From: Streptomyces lacrimifluminis | GTDB taxonomy: Bacteria; Actinomycetota; Actinomycetes; Streptomycetales; Streptomycetaceae | Assembly (NCBI RefSeq): GCF_014646095.1 | Contig: NZ_BMMU01000001.1 | Span: 124,001-188,000 of the forward strand | Direction of reading: 5' to 3' | Length of the DNA: 64,000 bases | Shown: piece by piece, positions 49,768 to 57,887 of the stretch | Numbering within the stretch: the stretch's first letter is position 1 | How the letters are laid out: each line of letters begins with the position of its first letter | Notes under the pieces: generated by a model | Seen by the model: only the letters and a program-made list of their open reading frames with translations | Told to the model about the DNA's origin: nothing | Database searches by the model: none | Position numbers and translations under genes: made by a program

Positions 49768-50655
49768 CTAGTTCTTGGTGCTGTCCACGATGACCGGGGT
49801 GCCGTTCGCGTTCGTGCCGCACGGCACCGCGTACACCGGGTTGGCCTTGGCGGCTTCCCTGTAGGCCTCCAGGCACTGGTTGTACAGGACCTTGTCGCTC
49901 AGCGACTTCGAGAGGATCTGGTTGGCGCGGGCGATGCCCTCCGCCTCGATCCGCCTGCGCTCGGCCTCCGCCTTGGCGGTACGCGCCGCCTCGACGGCCC
50001 GCTCGGTGGCCTGCTCCTGCTGGATCTTCTTGTCGATCTGGTCCTGGAGCTTCTCCGACGGCTTCACATTGCGCAGATTGACGTTGGTGACGTCGATCCC
50101 GCGCGGCGCCAGCCGCTCCTTGATGAGGGCGGCGATCTCCGAACCGATCTGCTCGCGGGCGGAGGCGTAGCCCTCCTCGCTGGTGTGCTTCGCGAAGACG
50201 TTACGGATGATCTCGCGGCTGTCCGGCACCACCAGCCGCTCCTGGACGGCCTCCTCACTGCCAGCCAGCCGGTACAGCTGGACCGCCTTGGCCGGGATGA
50301 CCGCCCACTTGATGGTGACGTCCGCGTACAGCACCCCGCCCTGCGCCGAGCGGACCTCGACGACGTCCTTGCCGTAGAGGTCGAGGTCCACGGGACGAGT
50401 GGTGAAGGACGTGACGTCGGTGAACGGCGACTTGAACTGGACGCCCGACGTGATGGGCTTCCCGACCTTGCCGAAGGTCACCGGGACCCCGACCTCGTAG
50501 GCGCTCACGACATGGACGCACGCGAAGACACCGGCCAGCACGGCCGCGACGGCGCTGAGTGCCGCCCCGATCTTCCAGCCGCCGGTGTCCCGGCCACGGC
50601 CGACGAGAAAAAGCACGACCGCCGCTATGAGCAGCAGTATGGACAGCGCGAACAC
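49768..50655 (-). CDS. SPFH/Band 7 (prohibitin-like) membrane protein
   Basis: A 295-residue SPFH-domain protein. Two hydrophobic segments at the N-terminus (LSILLLIAAVVLFLVG and IGAALSAVAAVLAGVFACV) anchor it; the SPFH domain follows (VPVTFGKVGKPITSGVQFKS, RPVDLDLYGKDVVEVRS, VTIKWAVIP, RNVFAKHTSEEGYASAREQI). A long charged coiled coil then extends to about 250 (IDKKIQQEQATERAVEAART). Such proteins form microdomain scaffolds or protease regulators. It starts at GTG (50655) after GAGGGGGAT. No NfeD or FtsH partner is adjacent. Confidence 0.9.
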   Translation of the reverse strand: MFALSILLLIAAVVLFLVGRGRDTGGWKIGAALSAVAAVLAGVFACVHVVSAYEVGVPVTFGKVGKPITSGVQFKSPFTDVTSFTTRPVDLDLYGKDVVEVRSAQGGVLYADVTIKWAVIPAKAVQLYRLAGSEEAVQERLVVPDSREIIRNVFAKHTSEEGYASAREQIGSEIAALIKERLAPRGIDVTNVNLRNVKPSEKLQDQIDKKIQQEQATERAVEAARTAKAEAERRRIEAEGIARANQILSKSLSDKVLYNQCLEAYREAAKANPVYAVPCGTNANGTPVIVDSTKN

Positions 50656-50768
50656 AGAGATCCCCCCTCAGGAACAGGTACCGCGTACCTGCTTCGTGGA
50701 CCGGCGCCGCCTCGGACGCGATCCGCAGGGAATGGTAAGGGGCGCCGGTCTCGCGCTGCCCAGGTGTC

Positions 50769-51452
50769 CTACGCCGGGGTGTGGGCGCGCACCATGAGTG
50801 TGCCCAGGTTCCCCGGTTCCGGGGCCTTGAGGACGTGGGCTTCGACGTCGGTGAAGCCGTGCCGCTTGAGCATGTCCGCCCACATTTCAGGGGCGTACTG
50901 CCAGCGCCGTACCGTCAGTTCGCGTTCACGCCCTTCGAGCCACTTGCCTCGCATCCGCTGAGGTCCGTAGGCGCCCGCGACCGGCTCGGCCTGCGAGAAC
51001 GCGAAGACCCCGCCAGGAGCGAGCCGCTGGAGGACACACGGGAACAGGTCCTCGGGGTCTGTGAACCACACAGCTCCCCAGACGGAATAGATCGCGTCGA
51101 ACTCCCCAGGGCCCGACGTGAGATAGGCGCAGGCCTCGCCCTGGACGAAGGACAGCCCGGGGGTGTCCTGCCACCAGGCGCGAGCCCGCTCGACCTGGAC
51201 GGGGGAGAAGTCGACTCCCGTCACCTCGACACCCCGCCGAGCCAGGTGGGCGGCCTCCTTGCCCTCCGCCGGCCCGAGTTCCAGCGCGCGGCGGGGGCGG
51301 CCGAGGACTTCGGCACCCGGCCCGTGACCCGGGTACTGGGTCCATTCGAACCGGTCGGCCTGCGGGGCCGGTTGGGCGCCCTCGCGCCGGTAGGGCTTGT
51401 ACTTGTCCCAGTACTCGGCCGGTGTCAGGGGCGTGTGGGACATGTCCGGCAT
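50769..51452 (-). CDS. Class I SAM-dependent methyltransferase
   Basis: A 227-residue methyltransferase. The SAM-binding motif I is RRALELGPAEGKEAAHLARRG (about 55-75), followed by VTGVDFSPVQVERARAW (motif II acidic Asp) and the post-motif FDAIYSVWGAVWF. The C-terminal part (LKRHGFTDVEAHVLKAP) is typical of small-molecule methyltransferases. I chose the ATG at 51452 after GAGGAG; the longer frame to 51611 is not conserved and overlaps a decayed gene on the other strand. Substrate unknown. Confidence 0.87.
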   Translation of the reverse strand: MPDMSHTPLTPAEYWDKYKPYRREGAQPAPQADRFEWTQYPGHGPGAEVLGRPRRALELGPAEGKEAAHLARRGVEVTGVDFSPVQVERARAWWQDTPGLSFVQGEACAYLTSGPGEFDAIYSVWGAVWFTDPEDLFPCVLQRLAPGGVFAFSQAEPVAGAYGPQRMRGKWLEGRERELTVRRWQYAPEMWADMLKRHGFTDVEAHVLKAPEPGNLGTLMVRAHTPA

Positions 51453-51466
51453 GAAGCTCCTCGGAG

Positions 51467-52023
51467 GGCGAAGCGGTTGGCGGCTCTCTGGACGCGGCGG
51501 CCAAGATCGAAGCCACCGGCCTGACCACCCCTGCCCAGTCGGCGGCGTACGCGCAGATGCTGTGCACCACTTCCTATACGGCGGCCAGGGCCGGAGACCG
51601 CGATCAGGCACAGGCCATGATTCGTGAGGCCGGCAAGGCCGCCCGCAAGCTCCCGCAGCAGGCGCCGCCAGGACGCCTGTTCCCCACCACCTCTGCGGCC
51701 GTCGGCCTGTTCGAGGTCGGGGTGCGCTGGGCGCTGGGCGATGCCGGGGCGGCCCTCAAGGCGGGCCGCGCGCTGAGCGCGGATCAGTTCTCCACGGCCG
51801 AGCGCAAGGGGCGTATGCACACTGACCTGGGGTGCGCGTGGTGGCAGTGGGGCAAGCCGGAGCAGACCGCCCACGAACTGCTCTGCGCCCTGCGCCCTGC
51901 GCGTCTCGCCGGGCGAGGTCCGTGACCGTCCGGCCATCAGGAAGATCGTCGGAGACCTGGCCGCGCGGCACCCGAGGGTGAGTGGTGTGCGGGAGCTGGC
52001 TGCGGCGTCGGGTGTTCGCGGCT
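51467..52023 (+). pseudogene. C-terminal remnant of a TPR-type XRE regulator, frameshifted
   Basis: The plus strand encodes SLDAAAKIEATGLTTPAQSA, then AAYAQMLCTTSYTAARAGDR and ALKAGRALSADQFSTAERKG, the typical helical repeats at the C-terminus of Streptomyces XRE/TPR regulators. There is no N-terminal DNA-binding part; upstream lies the methyltransferase. Near 51890 the 7-base unit TGCGCCC is duplicated, which shifts the frame and creates an early TGA at 51923. The other frame continues as SPGEVRDRPAIRKIVGDLAA to the real end at 52023. So it is both truncated and frameshifted. Confidence 0.82.
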
Positions 52024-52248
52024 GACGGGACGCCCCGCTAAACCCTCCCGTGTCTCGTCGCCGGGCAGGGGCAGGATGGGGACGAGCGGGATCAGGTACC
52101 AGGTGCCTCCGCGGGCGTCGCGGTGGTCCCCGGGGTGCCCGGACTCCCGTACGCACGCGCCTACATCGCTGAGTATCGGGGCGCCGTGGAACAGGGAGGC
52201 GCGTACCGTCCCGCACCGGTCCGGGGGCGTGGCTGCGGTCGCCGTCAC
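51937..52248 (-). CDS. Small protein with Cys/His motif
   Basis: A 103-residue frame from the GTG at 52248. Residues 12-50 carry a pattern seen in many actinobacterial small proteins: RCGTVRASLFHG, then ACVRESGHPGDHRDARGGTW, with Cys and His spaced as a possible zinc site. The C-terminal half is Pro/Arg-rich, overlaps the regulator remnant on the other strand and may be a read-through into non-gene sequence. I regard the first half as genuine. Function unknown. Confidence 0.45.
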   Translation of the reverse strand: MTATAATPPDRCGTVRASLFHGAPILSDVGACVRESGHPGDHRDARGGTWYLIPLVPILPLPGDETREGLAGRPVSREHPTPQPAPAHHSPSGAARPGLRRSS

Positions 52249-52792
52249 GGCATGTTTCCAACCCGAGGCTCGAACGGTACGGAACTACGAGTCGCTCTTC
52301 ATCCCGGGCCTCGCTCAGACCGAGTCCTACGCCCGCACCGTGATCAAGGGTGTGTTGCCCACCGCCGGCCAGAAGGCGATCGGGCAGCGAGTCCGAGTGC
52401 GCATGGAACGTCAGGCGTTGCTCTCCAAAGAGGATCCGCTACGGCTGTGGGCCATCGTCGACGAGGCCGCCGTCCGGCGCACGGTGGGAAGCCGCGAGGT
52501 GATGCGTGAGCAGGCGCTCCGGCTGGTGGAGGAGCCCCACATCACGTTCCAGGTGATCCCCTTCGACAAAGGGGCCCATGTGGGACTGTCCGGTAGCTTC
52601 GTGCGCATGGACTTCCCGGATCCCTCGGACCCGGAAGCGGTGTACGTGGACACCCGGGCCGGCGATGTCTTCCTGGAGTCCGAGCCTGAGCTTCGACACT
52701 GCAAGTCGATGTTCGAGCACCTGCAAGCAGTGGCGATGGGGCCGAACGACAGCGCTGACCTGCTGACCAAGGTCGCAGAGGCAAGAGACTGA
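52229..52792 (+). pseudogene. N-terminally truncated DUF5753 regulator
   Basis: From about 52260 the frame encodes a complete DUF5753 domain: EARTVRNYESLFIPGLAQTE, RLWAIVDEAAVRRTVGSREV, FQVIPFDKGAHVGLSGSFVR and SMFEHLQAVAMGPNDSADLL. The XRE helix-turn-helix that should precede it is missing; upstream sequence belongs to the small gene on the other strand. A GTG at 52229 could still start a 187-residue protein. Without DNA-binding part it cannot act as a normal regulator, but it might still bind the DUF397 partner that follows. Confidence 0.75.
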
Positions 52793-52805
52793 GAGAAGGC
52801 GTGGA

Positions 52806-53012
52806 GTGAAGCACGACCTTTCCGGGGCTGTGTGGCGGAAGAGCAGTTACAGCGGTGGTGAGACCCAGTGCGTCGAGATAGCCGACGGCTTCTCGGGCAT
52901 CGTGCCCGTACGTGACAGCAAGGACCTCACAGGCCCCCGCCTCGTGTTCGAGACGGATGCGTGGAACTCGTTCTTGAGGACAGTGAAGACCGGAGTACTC
53001 CCCTCCCTCTGA
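52806..53012 (+). CDS. DUF397 small protein
   Basis: A 68-residue DUF397 protein: VWRKSSYSGGETQCVEIADG, then VPVRDSKDLTGPRLVFETDA. It starts at GTG, 13 bases after the end of the truncated DUF5753 gene, the normal place for a regulator-DUF397 pair. It appears intact although its partner has lost the DNA-binding half. It is a paralogue of the DUF397 gene at 23.3 kb. Confidence 0.87.
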   Translation: MKHDLSGAVWRKSSYSGGETQCVEIADGFSGIVPVRDSKDLTGPRLVFETDAWNSFLRTVKTGVLPSL

Positions 53013-53098
53013 TTGCTCAGCCCTCACCGGCGGGTGGCGGGTGCTCTGTCCGGCGCGGGGTACCTTCTTGCTCACGCCGATGAGGAGAGTGAACGTCC

Positions 53099-56000
53099 GT
53101 GAGCAAGTTCGTGCGACCGGCAGCCGAGGGCTCGGATCCTTTCGGTACGGCCCGTCTGCGCCGGGGGGTTCTGGACGCGTGGGCCACCAGCCCCGCCCGG
53201 TTCCGTGAGGACGCCAACGCCGAGGAGGATCTCGTCCTCGGTGGCTACCGGGACCGGCTCGTCGTCGAGCTCGCCCAGAACGCCGCCGACGCCGCCGCGC
53301 GGGCCGGGGTGCCGGGCAGGTTCCGGCTCACCCTCCGCGAGGGCGTCCTTGTCGCCGCCAACACCGGCGCCCCGCTGGACGCCACCGGCGTCGAGTCCCT
53401 GTCCACGCTGCGCGCCTCCGCCAAGCGGGATGCCCAGGGCGGGCAGGACGGCAAGGAGACGGGCGCCGTCGGGCGGTTCGGGGTCGGCTTCGCCGCCGTC
53501 CTCGCCGTGAGCGACGAGCCCGCCGTCGTCGGGCGGCACGGGGGTGTGCGGTGGGCGCTCGCCGAGGCCCGCGAGCTGGCCGCCGAGACCGCCCGGCACA
53601 GCCCCGGACTCGGCGACGAGATCCGGCGCCGCGACGGCCATGTGCCCCTCCTCCGGCTGCCGTTCGCCGCCGAGGGCACCGCGCCGACCCCGTACGACAC
53701 TGCTGTCATCCTGCCGTTGCGCGACACCGCCGCCGAGGATCTCGCCGAGCGGCTGCTGAGCGGCGTCGACGACGCGCTTCTGCTGACGTTGCCCGGGCTG
53801 GAAGAGGTCGTCATCGAGGTGGGGGAGCGGACGCGTACCCTCAGCCGCCGCACCGACGGCGCCCTGACCCTCGTGGAGGACTCCCGGGACGGTACGAGCC
53901 GTTGGCGTACCGTCTCCGCGCACGGGCCCCTGGATGCCGCCCTGTTGGTGGGGCGGCCGGTCGAGGAGCGGCTGCGTCCGCACTGGTCGGTCACCTGGGC
54001 CGTGCCCGTCGACGCCGACGGGACTCCCGTACCGCCCCGGACCAGCCCCGTCGTGCACGCGCCCACGCCGAGCGACGAGCCGCTGGGCGTACCGGCGTTG
54101 CTCATCGCCTCCCTCCCGCTGGACACCGCACGCCGGCATGCCGCGTCCGGTCCGCTCACCGACTTCCTGGTGCAGCGCGCCGCCGACGCGTACACCGAAC
54201 TCCTCGCCGACTGGCACCCGGTGGGGGAGGGCATCATCGCGCTCGTACCCGGCCCGCTGGGGAAGAGCGAGCTGGACGGCCAGTTGCGTCAGGCGATCCT
54301 CGAACGACTGCCGCGAACCGCCTTCCTCCCGCCCGCCCTTGACCCGGGGGACGACGACGAACTGCCCTCCGCCCTGCGCCCCCGGGACGCGGAGGTCGTC
54401 GAGGGTGCGGGGGCGGACACCGTGCGTGTCCTCGCCGAGGTGCTGCCCACTCTGCTGCCCGCCGGGCTCGAACGCCGGGTGGAGCTAAGGACGTTGGGGG
54501 TCGCCCGGGTCCCCCTGACCGAGGCCGTCGACCGGCTCGCCGGCCTGGAGAAGGCGCCCGAGTGGTGGTACCGGCTGTACGACAGCCTGGCCGGCGTCGA
54601 CCCCGACCGGCTGACCGGACTGCCTGTGCCGCTCGCCGACGGGCGTACGACCATCGGCCCCCGCCAGGTCCTGCTCCCCACCGGCGGCGAGGCGCAGAGC
54701 GCCGCCGCGCCCGAGACCCTGGCCCGCCTCGGCCTCAAGGTCGCCCACCCGGACGCCGCCCACCCCTTGTTGGAGAAGCTCGGCGCCCTCCCGGCCACCC
54801 CGCGAGCCGTCCTCACCACTCCACAGGTACGGGCCGCCGTCGCCGCCTCCCTCGACGAGGAGGCGGCCGGCCTGTCATGGGACGACGAAGGCACCCCGGA
54901 CGCCGAGGAGTTGGCCGACACGGTCCTCACCCTCGTACGGGACGCGGGCCTCGAACCCGGCGACGAGCCGTGGCTGGGCGCCCTCGCCCTCCCCGACGAG
55001 GACGGCGAGCTGTCCCCCGCCGGTGAACTCGTCCTGCCCGGCAGCCCGTTCGCCCAGGTGATCAGAGAAGACGAACTGGCGACGGTGGACGGCGAGTTGG
55101 CGGAGAGGTGGGGCGAGCAGCCGCTGGCCGCGTGCGGAGTCCTGGCGACCTTCGCCCTGGTCCGCGCCACCGATGTCGTCCTCGACCCGGACGAACTGGA
55201 TCCCCGGGACAGCGACTTCGCCGAACCCGACGATCCCGGCCTGCTCGACGCCGTGGACGTGTGGAGCGAGGACATCCTCGACCGCTTCCCCGACTCACCC
55301 GTGCCTCCCGTCGCCACGGAACTGGTCGCCGTACGCGACCTGGACCTCGTCGACGACGACCACTGGCCCCAGGCCCTCGCCCTCCTGGCCCGGCCGCCCC
55401 TGCGGGACGCGATCGTCCAGCCGGTGCGCGTCCTGCTGCCCGACGGCACGCATGAACTCGTACGGCCGTACACCGCTTGGTGGTTGCGCGGAAACCCGGT
55501 GCTGGACGGACGCAGGCCCGCCGGTCTCCTGGCGGCGGGCGGCGACCCGCTCCTGCGCGGCCTGTACGAGGAGGCCGACGCCACCGGGTTCGACGACGAG
55601 CAGGTGCTCCGGGCGCTGGGCGTACGGACGTCGGTGGCCGCCCTCCTCGACGAGCCGGGCGGCGCCGCCGAACTGCTGGACCGCCTCGCCGACCCCGACC
55701 GGGAGGTGAGCGGCGCCCAACTGCACGCCCTCTACGGCGCGTTGGCCGACCTCGACCCGGAACAGGTCACGCTGCCCGACGACTTGCGGGCCGTGGTCGA
55801 CGGGCACGTGGAGGTGGTGGACGCGGCGGATGCCGTGGTCGTCGACTCACCCGACCTGCTGCCCTTCACGGCGGGGGTGCCGCTGCTCCCCGTACGCCCG
55901 GCACGGGCGGCCGAACTGGCCGAGTTGTTCCAGGTGCGGCGGCTGAGCGAGTCGGTGACGGGCGAGGTGACATCGGAGGGCTCGGAGCACGACGTACCGG

Positions 56001-56251
56001 AGTCGGTACGGGTACTCCTCGGTCCGGCGACGCCGGCCACGTACGTCGAGCACGAGGAGCTCGTCGTCGACGGCGTGGAACTGGACTGGCGCAGGACACG
56101 GGACGGCGTCGTGCACGCAGCCACCCTGGAGGGTGTCGCGGCGGGCCTCGCCTGGGCGGCCGGGCAGTGGCCGCGGCGGTTCGAGGTGGCGGTGCTGATG
56201 GAGGACCCGTCGAGGACGACGGAGCTGGGGCGGGATCGCTGGTTCGACTGA
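53099..56251 (+). CDS. Sacsin/Hsp90-type GHKL ATPase-domain protein
   Basis: A 1050-residue protein with an N-terminal GHKL ATPase domain of the sacsin/Hsp90 type. The N-box is LVVELAQNAADAAARAG (about 52-68, with the Mg-binding Asn), the ATP-lid glycines are in GAVGRFGVGFAAVLAVSDEP (about 122-141), and a later KxxD-type strand follows. The remaining 800 residues are Asp/Glu/Leu-rich and show no other motif I can name. Relatives are often annotated as molecular chaperone Hsp90 in actinobacteria, but clients and function are unknown. It starts at GTG after GAGGAGAGTG. It is a single gene ended by a strong hairpin. Confidence 0.82.
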   Translation: MSKFVRPAAEGSDPFGTARLRRGVLDAWATSPARFREDANAEEDLVLGGYRDRLVVELAQNAADAAARAGVPGRFRLTLREGVLVAANTGAPLDATGVESLSTLRASAKRDAQGGQDGKETGAVGRFGVGFAAVLAVSDEPAVVGRHGGVRWALAEARELAAETARHSPGLGDEIRRRDGHVPLLRLPFAAEGTAPTPYDTAVILPLRDTAAEDLAERLLSGVDDALLLTLPGLEEVVIEVGERTRTLSRRTDGALTLVEDSRDGTSRWRTVSAHGPLDAALLVGRPVEERLRPHWSVTWAVPVDADGTPVPPRTSPVVHAPTPSDEPLGVPALLIASLPLDTARRHAASGPLTDFLVQRAADAYTELLADWHPVGEGIIALVPGPLGKSELDGQLRQAILERLPRTAFLPPALDPGDDDELPSALRPRDAEVVEGAGADTVRVLAEVLPTLLPAGLERRVELRTLGVARVPLTEAVDRLAGLEKAPEWWYRLYDSLAGVDPDRLTGLPVPLADGRTTIGPRQVLLPTGGEAQSAAAPETLARLGLKVAHPDAAHPLLEKLGALPATPRAVLTTPQVRAAVAASLDEEAAGLSWDDEGTPDAEELADTVLTLVRDAGLEPGDEPWLGALALPDEDGELSPAGELVLPGSPFAQVIREDELATVDGELAERWGEQPLAACGVLATFALVRATDVVLDPDELDPRDSDFAEPDDPGLLDAVDVWSEDILDRFPDSPVPPVATELVAVRDLDLVDDDHWPQALALLARPPLRDAIVQPVRVLLPDGTHELVRPYTAWWLRGNPVLDGRRPAGLLAAGGDPLLRGLYEEADATGFDDEQVLRALGVRTSVAALLDEPGGAAELLDRLADPDREVSGAQLHALYGALADLDPEQVTLPDDLRAVVDGHVEVVDAADAVVVDSPDLLPFTAGVPLLPVRPARAAELAELFQVRRLSESVTGEVTSEGSEHDVPESVRVLLGPATPATYVEHEELVVDGVELDWRRTRDGVVHAATLEGVAAGLAWAAGQWPRRFEVAVLMEDPSRTTELGRDRWFD

Positions 56252-56257
56252 GAAGGG

Positions 56258-56304
56258 AGAGATCCACACGGGGATCCCTGCACGGATCCTCCGTGTGGAT
56301 CTCT
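56258..56304 (+). terminator. Terminator after the sacsin-like gene
   Basis: Arms AGAGATCCACACGG (56258-56271) and CCGTGTGGATCTCT (56291-56304) pair perfectly over 14 bp, with an inner GGATCC/GGATCC pair. Confidence 0.9.
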
Positions 56305-56479
56305 GTGTTCCACGCCACATTCCGCAACTTCCGTACAACCATTCCCATTCGTCACGGATCTGAGCGAGCGAGTCAAGAGACTCCCAGATCATTTGGGCCC
56401 GGGCGCGACTGCGCGCCGTGCGGATGGACTCCGTGCGGGACGAGCACCGCCGGGCCCTCTTTCTCCACTTGGGGAACGC

Positions 56480-57274
56480 ATGCGCATACGTGCCACCGTG
56501 GCCGCCGTCACCGGCGCCCTGGCCCTCTCCGCCTTCGCCGTGCCTGCCGCGCAGGCCGCACCGGCGGCGCCCGACGTCACCTTCACCAAGGTGACGATCA
56601 ACAACGGCAAGCCGATCGTCGCCCGCGCCGCGGGGAAGACCTCCGTGCCGGTGACGTACACCTTCAAGCACGCCGCGGGCCTCGACATCGGCCCGGACAA
56701 GCTCTTCACTGGTCCGGCCCTCTACGTCGGCGCTTCCCTCACCGAGGAGAACGTCCGCCTGATCGGCGACGAGCCGGGCACCTGCGCGGCCACCTCGTCG
56801 ACCACCGCCAGCTGCAAGGGCTTCTTCGACCTGCACCCCGGCGCCGAAGGCAGCCTCCGGAACACCGACGCCCGTACGTGGAAGGTGGCCGCCATCGCCG
56901 TCACGGACGAAGGCGACATCAAGATCCAGAGCGGCCTCGGCACCACCCAGATCAAGTTCCACTCGAAGCTCACCACCGACGCCACCCCGGAGCCGGTCAG
57001 GAAGGGCGCGACCATCACGGTCAAGGGCACCCTGACCCGCGCCAACTGGAACACCGGCAAGTACACGGGCTACGTCAACGCCCCCGTGACGCTCCAGTTC
57101 AAGAAGAAGGGCGCCACCGCCTTCACCACCGTCAAGACGGTCAAGGCGGGTGCCGCAGGCGCCCTGAAGACCACGGTGAAGGCGTCTGTCGACGGCACGT
57201 ACCGCTTCGCCTTCGCGGGCTCGTCGACGACGGCGCCGATCAACGCGGTCGGGGATGTCATCGACGTGAAGTAG
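56480..57274 (+). CDS. Secreted protein of a tandem paralogous set (copy 1)
   Basis: A 264-residue exported protein. A Sec signal peptide (MRIRATVAAVTGALALSAFA, cleavage near AQA at about 31) is followed by a variable mature domain (about 35-175) with two cysteines (GTCAATS, ASCKGFF). The C-terminal domain of about 95 residues (TPEPVRKGATITVKGTLTRA, then YTGYVNAPVTLQFKKKGATA, YRFAFAGSSTTA) has the look of a bacterial Ig-like fold. It starts at ATG after GGGGAA. Two paralogues follow. Its C-terminal domain is the most diverged of the three. Likely a surface or extracellular binding protein; ligand unknown. Confidence 0.85.
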   Translation: MRIRATVAAVTGALALSAFAVPAAQAAPAAPDVTFTKVTINNGKPIVARAAGKTSVPVTYTFKHAAGLDIGPDKLFTGPALYVGASLTEENVRLIGDEPGTCAATSSTTASCKGFFDLHPGAEGSLRNTDARTWKVAAIAVTDEGDIKIQSGLGTTQIKFHSKLTTDATPEPVRKGATITVKGTLTRANWNTGKYTGYVNAPVTLQFKKKGATAFTTVKTVKAGAAGALKTTVKASVDGTYRFAFAGSSTTAPINAVGDVIDVK

Positions 57275-57327
57275 GCGGAGTGCGAGCCGCGGGGCTCGTA
57301 CGACGCATGACGAGAACAACGGACAGA

Positions 57328-57360
57328 GGCCGGTGCCACCCAGCCAGGGCGGCACCGGCC
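57328..57360 (+). terminator. Terminator after secreted-protein copy 1
   Basis: GGCCGGTGCC (57328-57337) with GGCACCGGCC (57351-57360), a perfect 10-bp stem followed by TTTGTGCTT. Confidence 0.85.
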
Positions 57361-57379
57361 TTTGTGCTTCGGATTCTGC

Positions 57380-57472
57380 TCAGTCCGCCTCGACTTCGAG
57401 GAAATACTCGTAGCGGTCCAGGCCGAGGCCGATACCGGTCAGCAGCCGGAACGCGTCCGCGTGTGCGCCCAT
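57380..57472 (-). pseudogene. C-terminal gene fragment
   Basis: A 30-codon frame, MGAHADAFRLLTGIGLGLDR followed by YEYFLEVEAD and a stop, with an in-frame TGA two codons before the ATG. It has good codon bias and reads like the end of a larger protein. I do not recognise the family. It lies between secreted-protein copies 1 and 2 and is probably a relic. Confidence 0.5.
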
Positions 57473-57537
57473 CCATCAGAAGAGGATCCACGTCCGCCCG
57501 GCGTCGGAGGCGGAGTTCGCGGTGCTGAAGGAGCGTC

Positions 57538-57717
57538 ATGACCTCTCCACGGAGGATGCGGCCTTCACGGATGATCGAACCAGGCGGGGAGAGCTTCGTA
57601 GTCTCCGGCGCGCCCTCGTGGCGCGAGGCGGACCGCAAGTTCGAGGACCCGTCCCTGTTCGACTTCGCTCAGCCCTGGCCGCCGGGCTTCCCCGTGGAGT
57701 ACGGCAGCGTCGGCTGA
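57538..57717 (+). pseudogene. Short coding fragment of unknown family
   Basis: A 59-codon frame ending GGESFVVSGAPSWREADRKF, EDPSLFDFAQPWPPGFPVEY, GSVG. The C-terminal 45 residues have protein-like composition and codon use, while the first 11 (Arg/Met/Pro-rich) do not. It is probably the end of a larger lost gene. A perfect terminator hairpin follows at 57732. Together with the minus-strand fragment at 57380 it marks deleted genes between copies 1 and 2. Confidence 0.45.
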
Positions 57718-57731
57718 CGCGGATGACACAC

Positions 57732-57764
57732 TGAGGGCGCCCCCTGTCGCAGGGGGCGCCCTCA
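57732..57764 (+). terminator. Perfect 15-bp terminator hairpin
   Basis: TGAGGGCGCCCCCTG, loop TCG, CAGGGGGCGCCCTCA. It follows the short coding fragment and precedes secreted-protein copy 2. Confidence 0.9.
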
Positions 57765-57887
57765 GCGCCGTGCACGCCCCTTCGCTGCCGAATGACCGCA
57801 TGGACATCACCGGCGCCCGTCGGAACGTGGCCGGCGCCGAGGCCCTGCTCGACCACTGTCGGACCCCTTCTCCAATGGGAAAAACGC

